A stretch of 64,000 nt of DNA from Maridesulfovibrio sp. GTDB taxonomy: Bacteria > Desulfobacterota > Desulfovibrionia > Desulfovibrionales > Desulfovibrionaceae. The DNA is taken from positions 3,940,001 to 4,004,000 of the forward strand of contig NZ_OY762999.1 in NCBI RefSeq assembly GCF_963666665.1, in the 5' to 3' direction. Under the pieces are notes generated by a model that was not told the origin of the DNA, did no database searches, and saw only the letters and a list, made by a program, of their open reading frames with translations. The translations under genes and the position numbers were made by a program. Below, piece after piece: positions 59,650 through 64,000 of this stretch; position 1 is the stretch's first letter; every line of letters starts with the position of its first letter.

Positions 59650-60089
59650 TGATCTTCCTTTAATTTGCGGGTCAGCTTTATTATGTTTTTACCGTTTTTT
59701 TTAATTAATTCAAAGGAGTCCATTAGCTCAGACATGATGAACATTCCCCTGCCGCCCACTGCTTCGGGGGAGGGCATGGAAAAATCGATCGACTTTGAAC
59801 AGAGTCCTTTGCCCCAGTCTGCAATCTCAAAGATGATATACTCACCGGGATGTACTTTGATGGTTAGCTCAAGCTTGTTGCATTCTTCGATTTTGTCATA
59901 GGCGTGCCGGGCCACATTGGAGCAACCTTCTGTCAGGACAAGATCCATGTCGTGGAGAAGGTTTTCATCCGCAACAAAATCCTTAAGAATGATAATTGCC
60001 TTGCGGGCTACTTCCCTGCTTTCTTCAGGGGTCGGAATTGCTTCCAGCACAAAGCGATGCATGAATGCTCCATGTTTATTATCAGACAT
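59634..60089 (-). CDS. RsbW-like serine kinase anti-sigma regulatory protein
   Basis: 151 residues. GHKL-type ATPase fold: N-box LVLTEGCSNVARHAYDK, G1 ADWGKGLC, G2 GGRGMFIMSELMDS. By family it phosphorylates the STAS antagonist encoded next and binds a sigma factor or another partner. No matching sigma factor is in the window. In several flagellated bacteria such modules control motility output rather than a sigma factor; the operon with fapA and motAB suggests that here. Confidence 0.9.
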   Translation of the reverse strand: MSDNKHGAFMHRFVLEAIPTPEESREVARKAIIILKDFVADENLLHDMDLVLTEGCSNVARHAYDKIEECNKLELTIKVHPGEYIIFEIADWGKGLCSKSIDFSMPSPEAVGGRGMFIMSELMDSFELIKKNGKNIIKLTRKLKEDQWRKK

Positions 60090-60198
60090 ATATATTTGTT
60101 TTGTCTGACGTTACAACTTCTGGATGTCACAATTAATAAATTTTAATATACCTAATCCTCTCTTTTTCGCAAAGGAAGTCAAGGTAAAACCTGAAAAT

Positions 60199-60666
60199 TT
60201 AGATAAAATCCTCAGAATCCAGAATAATAGTGACCGGGCCCCAGTTGACGAAATCAACATTCATCATAGCTCCGAACTGTCCGGTGGCAACTTTTGCAGG
60301 AGCCTTCCGGGCAACATCCGCAACCAGACGGTCAAAAAGATCACTTGCAAGCTGTGGAGCGGCAGCTCCGGTAAATGAAGGCCTGCGTCCTTTTTTGCAG
60401 GATGCGTAAAGGGTGAACTGGGAAACCAGAAGAACGTCGCCCTTAATATCCTCAAGGGAAAGATTCATGCGGCCTTCTTCGTCTTCAAATATCCTAAGGC
60501 CGAGCATCTTATCGATCAGCGTTTTCCAGACCTTGGATTCAGGCAGTTGTTCCGTGTCATCATTGCCGAATCCGGCCAGCACCATGATGCCGGGCCCGAT
60601 TTCACCCACGGTTTTACCTTCTACTTCGACTTTTCCGCCGCTTGTTCTTTGAATGACCAGTTTCAT
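60199..60666 (-). CDS. dtd: D-aminoacyl-tRNA deacylase
   Basis: 155 residues from ATG 60666, one base after the queD stop; GAGGA lies upstream inside queD. It frees D-amino acids wrongly loaded on tRNA. Family motifs: MKLVIQRTSGGKVEVEG at the start (RV-like), DVLLVSQFTLYASCKKGRRPSF (SQFTLYA) and the C-terminal NWGPVTIILDS (GP cis-motif). Confidence 0.94.
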   Translation of the reverse strand: MKLVIQRTSGGKVEVEGKTVGEIGPGIMVLAGFGNDDTEQLPESKVWKTLIDKMLGLRIFEDEEGRMNLSLEDIKGDVLLVSQFTLYASCKKGRRPSFTGAAAPQLASDLFDRLVADVARKAPAKVATGQFGAMMNVDFVNWGPVTIILDSEDFI

Positions 60667-60667
60667 T

Positions 60668-61054
60668 CTAGTCCTCAAAGTATGTTGCTACGGAACTTTC
60701 CTTTTCGGAGACTGAAGCAAAGACCATGCGCACATGTTCGCTCTCAACACGCTTTTTCATTTCTTCATATATATAACGGGCAATGTTTTCGGAAGAAGGA
60801 TTGCGGTGCTCAAAATACTCCAGGCTGTTCAGGTGCTTGTGGTCCAGAGTGTCCAGCACTTCATTGAGTTCTTTTTTCAGCTCTTTGAAATCCATGAGAA
60901 TTTCAACTTTCTGGTCAAGACGGTCTCCTTCAATTTCCACCTCAACACCGAAGTTGTGGCCGTGCATGTTTTCGCACTTTCCGCCGTAGTTACGGAGTTG
61001 GTGTGCTGAGCTGAAGTCCTTCTTTACCTTGAGTTTCCACTTACCTTTAGACAT
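60668..61054 (-). CDS. queD: 6-carboxy-5,6,7,8-tetrahydropterin synthase
   Basis: 128 residues from ATG 61054 (GGAGA nine bases upstream); ATG 61069 lacks a ribosome site. It is a 6-pyruvoyl-tetrahydropterin synthase family enzyme for queuosine synthesis. Zinc ligands are in DFSSAHQLR and ENMHGHNFGVEVE, the catalytic Cys is in GGKCENMHGHN, and LDHKHLNSLEYF and SSENIARYIYEEM are typical. Confidence 0.93.
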   Translation of the reverse strand: MSKGKWKLKVKKDFSSAHQLRNYGGKCENMHGHNFGVEVEIEGDRLDQKVEILMDFKELKKELNEVLDTLDHKHLNSLEYFEHRNPSSENIARYIYEEMKKRVESEHVRMVFASVSEKESSVATYFED

Positions 61055-61078
61055 ATATCTATTCTCCATGAATATTAT

Positions 61079-64000
61079 TTATTGAATTAATGTGTTTTTT
61101 CCGTTTCCGTTTTTGCGCCACTGGTTGAATTCTTTCCAGAAATCTCCGTTGGGCTTGATGTTGTATCCGTGACCGAGGCGCAAGGTGCAGATGGAATCGG
61201 CTAAAAACATCTGCAATGTTACCGGTGCTGAGCCGGGATATCCGGCCAGAATCGCCTTAAGTTCGGCGATACCTTCGTCAGAGCACAGTGAATGGTGTAC
61301 GGAAAGCGGTACTGCTTCGCTGCAGCCGGCCTGCGCATTCTCCAGCGGTGAAATTTCATCGCACATGACTTTGGATTCCGCCGGTGCTTCTTCCTGACCT
61401 TCCTCCGGCGGCGGATTGTCCACCTTACCCTTGATCAGTAAGGGGATGTCCTGCCCGAGGTATTGGTGTACCTCTTCATAGGTCTTGGGGAAAATGATGA
61501 GCTCCCCGGATCCGGTCATGTCTTCAATGGTGGCAAAGGCCATCTTCTTGCCGGATTTCTTGGTGATGATTTCTTTGTATCCGGTGATGATGGCGCCCAG
61601 TTTAACTGTGGCTTCATGGGCCATGTTCGGGCAGTTCTCAATGGTCTGCAAGCCGAGACGGTTCATTTCATGACGGTAGGAAAGCAGGGGATGGCAGGTC
61701 AGGTAGAAGCCGAGGGCTTCTTTTTCAAGTCGCTGCATCTCTTTGTCGTCCATTTCACGCATATTGAATTCTTCAAAGCTGATCGCGGCAGGTTCTTCAG
61801 CTTCGTTGCCACCGCCGAGCATGTCGAGCATGTTGATCATGCCGGACTCTTTCTCTTTGTTCTTCTTTTGACCGTATGCAACAGCCTTATCCAGCGAAGC
61901 AATCAGTCCGGAACGGGTTAAGCCCATGGAATCAAAAGCTCCGGCGCGGATCAGGTATTCGATTACACGCTTGGTAACACGGCGCAGGTTAACGCGGGTT
62001 ATGAAGTCGATGAAGTCTTTGAAGGGACCGTTTTTATGACGTTCTTCAACGATTTCATCAATCGCTTCTTCCCCTACGTTTTTGATGCCGGCCATACCGT
62101 AAATAATGTCGCCTTCGTACACTGAAAAGCGTGCGACACCGAGGTTGATATCCGGCTGGCGTACAGTAACGTCCATGTCGCGGCAGGCGTTGATGTACAT
62201 GATGATCTTTTCGGTGTTGTTCATTTCAGTACTCATGAGTGCTGCCATGAATTCCACCGGGAAATGTGCTTTGAGGTAAGCCGTGTAGTATGAAATCAGT
62301 GCGTAAGCCGCGGAGTGCGATTTGTTAAAACCGTATGCCGCGAACTGTTCCATGAGGTCGAAGATATCGTTGGCAGTCTGCTCCGGAATGTTGTTTTCCT
62401 TGGCACCGTCAACAAAGCGGACCCTGTGCTTGGCCATCTCTTCGGGAATTTTCTTACCCATGGCTCGGCGGAGCAGGTCACCCTCACCGAGGGAGTAGTT
62501 GGCGATGGTCATTGCCGCGCCCATTACCTGTTCCTGATATACGATAACCCCGTAAGTCGGCTTGAGGCTCGGCTCAAGAGTCGGCCAGAGGTAGGTTACT
62601 TCGATTTCGCCGTGCTTACGTTTAATGAATTCATCAACCATACCGGAACCGAGCGGACCCGGGCGGTAAAGGGCGAGCATCGCGATGATGTCTTCAAAGC
62701 AACTGGGGCGGAGCATGCGCAGATATTTACGCATACCCGATGATTCAACCTGAAAGACCCCGTCAGTATCTCCTTTACAGAAAATATCGAAAGTGGCCTG
62801 GTCATCAAGGGTGAGGGTGTCGAGATCCGGTGCTTCTTTGCCCTGCAGACGGATGATATCGAGGCAGTCCTCGACAACGGTCATGGTACGCAGTCCCAGA
62901 AAGTCGAACTTGATCAGGCCGACTTTTTCGACCTTTTTCATGTCGTACTGGGTCACGATTTCGCCCTTTTTACCTTTGTATAGAGGCAGGTAATCGGTCA
63001 TGGGCTTATCGGAGATAACAACCCCGGCTGCGTGAGTCGATGCATGGCGGGACATCCCCTCCAGACGGGTGGCGATATCCATGAGCTTGGCTATTTTGGG
63101 ATCGGTGGCAACCATGTTGCCCAGCTCCGGGATAGCCTCAACCGCGTTGGGTACGGTGATCTTGGCTTTCTTGACCCCGAGTCCCTGCGCAATAACCGCC
63201 GGATCATCGGGAACCAGCTTGGCAATGGGATCGGTTTCGGAAAAGTGCATGCCCATGGCTCGACCTACGTCTTTGATTACCGCCTTGGTTTTCATTGTTC
63301 CGTAGGTGGTGATCTGGGCCACGTGGTCCCAACCATATTTTTCGGAGCAGTATTTAACTACTTCCAGACGACGTCGTTCACAGAAGTCGACATCGATATC
63401 AGGCATGGATACACGTTCTACGTTAAGGAACCTTTCGAATAGCAGGTCGTAAGGGATGGGGTCGAGGTTGGTGATTCGGAGTGCCCATGCAACGATAGAA
63501 CCAGCTGCTGAACCACGTCCCGGTCCAACTGGGATCCTGTTGTCTTTGGCCCAGTTGATGAAGTCCTGAACGATGAGGAAGTAGGCCGGGAAACCCATCT
63601 CGTTAATGACGTCCAGTTCATAATCAAGACGTTCCCAGTATTTTTTTTCATCAATTTCGTAGGGCGCGTTTTCAATGCGTTTTTGCAGACCTTCTTTACA
63701 GAGTTTTACAAACTCGGTCTCGATGGTCATGCCTTCGGGAAGTTCATATTCCGGGAAGTAATAGTTGCCCAACTCGATTTCAAGGTTGCACATCTCGGCA
63801 ATCTTCTGGGTGTTGGCAATGGCTTCCGGTACATGGGCGAAATATTCTTCAAACTCTTCCTGCGGCTTGAAGTAGAGCTGGTCGGTACCCATGCGGAAGC
63901 GTTTCTCTGTATCAACCGTGGTTTGGGTCTGGATGCAGAGCAACAGGTCGTGAGCCTCGTAGTCTTCCTTGGTCAGGTAATGGCAGTCGTTGGTGGCGAC
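61079..64000 (-). CDS. dnaE: DNA polymerase III alpha subunit (5' end outside window)
   Basis: The frame is open to the right edge (decoding ATNDCHYLTKEDYEAHDLLL), so an apparent TTG start at 63943 is false and the N-terminal PHP domain is mostly missing. What remains includes the polymerase core: GPGRGSAAGSIVAWALRITN, the catalytic-Asp motif MPDIDVDFCERRR, ASTHAAGVVISD, KFDFLGLRTMTV, GVFQVESSGMRKYLR, MVDEFIKRKHG, then helix-hairpin and OB-fold regions (GAIITGYKEIITKKSGKKMA). It is the replicative polymerase. It is 24 bases upstream of queD and probably leads the dnaE-queD-dtd operon. Confidence 0.97.
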   Translation of the reverse strand, partial: VATNDCHYLTKEDYEAHDLLLCIQTQTTVDTEKRFRMGTDQLYFKPQEEFEEYFAHVPEAIANTQKIAEMCNLEIELGNYYFPEYELPEGMTIETEFVKLCKEGLQKRIENAPYEIDEKKYWERLDYELDVINEMGFPAYFLIVQDFINWAKDNRIPVGPGRGSAAGSIVAWALRITNLDPIPYDLLFERFLNVERVSMPDIDVDFCERRRLEVVKYCSEKYGWDHVAQITTYGTMKTKAVIKDVGRAMGMHFSETDPIAKLVPDDPAVIAQGLGVKKAKITVPNAVEAIPELGNMVATDPKIAKLMDIATRLEGMSRHASTHAAGVVISDKPMTDYLPLYKGKKGEIVTQYDMKKVEKVGLIKFDFLGLRTMTVVEDCLDIIRLQGKEAPDLDTLTLDDQATFDIFCKGDTDGVFQVESSGMRKYLRMLRPSCFEDIIAMLALYRPGPLGSGMVDEFIKRKHGEIEVTYLWPTLEPSLKPTYGVIVYQEQVMGAAMTIANYSLGEGDLLRRAMGKKIPEEMAKHRVRFVDGAKENNIPEQTANDIFDLMEQFAAYGFNKSHSAAYALISYYTAYLKAHFPVEFMAALMSTEMNNTEKIIMYINACRDMDVTVRQPDINLGVARFSVYEGDIIYGMAGIKNVGEEAIDEIVEERHKNGPFKDFIDFITRVNLRRVTKRVIEYLIRAGAFDSMGLTRSGLIASLDKAVAYGQKKNKEKESGMINMLDMLGGGNEAEEPAAISFEEFNMREMDDKEMQRLEKEALGFYLTCHPLLSYRHEMNRLGLQTIENCPNMAHEATVKLGAIITGYKEIITKKSGKKMAFATIEDMTGSGELIIFPKTYEEVHQYLGQDIPLLIKGKVDNPPPEEGQEEAPAESKVMCDEISPLENAQAGCSEAVPLSVHHSLCSDEGIAELKAILAGYPGSAPVTLQMFLADSICTLRLGHGYNIKPNGDFWKEFNQWRKNGNGKNTLIQ

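Noticed and set aside
61079..63943. TTG at 63943 as the dnaE start
   Set aside because: The frame stays open to the window edge and encodes conserved DnaE sequence, so the start lies outside.

Overview
The window reads as chromosomal core DNA of a Gram-negative, flagellated marine bacterium, most likely a Desulfovibrionaceae member of the Maridesulfovibrio/Desulfovibrio salexigens type. This is inferred from the mix of genes: a MucR-like regulator, alanine dehydrogenase, a PomA/PomB-like (sodium-type) flagellar stator, many PAS/Cache sensor kinases, an ispDF fusion, and base composition near 48% GC judged by eye. No prophage, insertion sequence, CRISPR array or rRNA operon was seen. Both edges cut genes: a rhodanese-like lipoprotein at the left (5' end missing) and dnaE at the right (minus strand, 5' end missing).

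Layout. 1-6.7 kb: rhodanese lipoprotein, a response regulator with a degenerate SpoIIE-like output domain, alanine dehydrogenase, a sensor kinase plus single-domain response regulator, an orphan PomB/MotB-like protein, a MucR-like regulator. 7-12.3 kb: glycogen phosphorylase, an AMIN-domain protein, then a four-repeat Pho box ahead of pstB-phoU. 12.6-18 kb: ribosomal protein S1, overlapping sppA, an RNase Z-like hydrolase, a receiver/TPR protein and two tiny coiled-coil membrane proteins. 18-22.5 kb: a 1498-residue FecR/RTX protein on the minus strand. 22.7-33.6 kb: a Cache/PAS kinase split by a frameshift, htpX, an HtrA-like protease, the minus-strand pncC-porin-thpR cluster, serS and a chemoreceptor. 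33.9-39.4 kb: a sigma-54 activator with a degenerate receiver, then a polar amino acid ABC transporter whose two permeases are fused. 39.4-44.2 kb: a deacetylase/glycosyltransferase fusion, a second glycosyltransferase and a Cys-cluster protein. 44.2-45.4 kb: an AT-rich islet (ImmA-like metallopeptidase, membrane protein, 42-residue membrane peptide inside nested inverted repeats). 45.4-52.9 kb: CAAX-type protease, heptose adenylyltransferase, tRNA(CAU), Nif3-like protein, zinc-ribbon protein, RNase P RNA, ispDF, cysS. 52.9-54.9 kb: a CHASE4 kinase and a very small gene whose frame continues through an in-frame TGA. 55-64 kb, minus strand: dnaE-queD-dtd, then an anti-sigma kinase, STAS antagonist, FapA-like protein, motA, motB and a CgeB-like glycosyltransferase.

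How the genes fit together. The 54.97-60.09 kb cluster couples a partner-switching module to a flagellar stator and a glycosyltransferase, suggesting regulated motility or surface state. The pstB-phoU pair, the amino acid transporter and the glycogen phosphorylase are nutrient modules. The most novel signals are the candidate 50-residue membrane selenoprotein (54735-54887) and the AT-rich islet with a palindromic promoter operator and an apparently RNA-controlled membrane peptide (44.2-45.4 kb).
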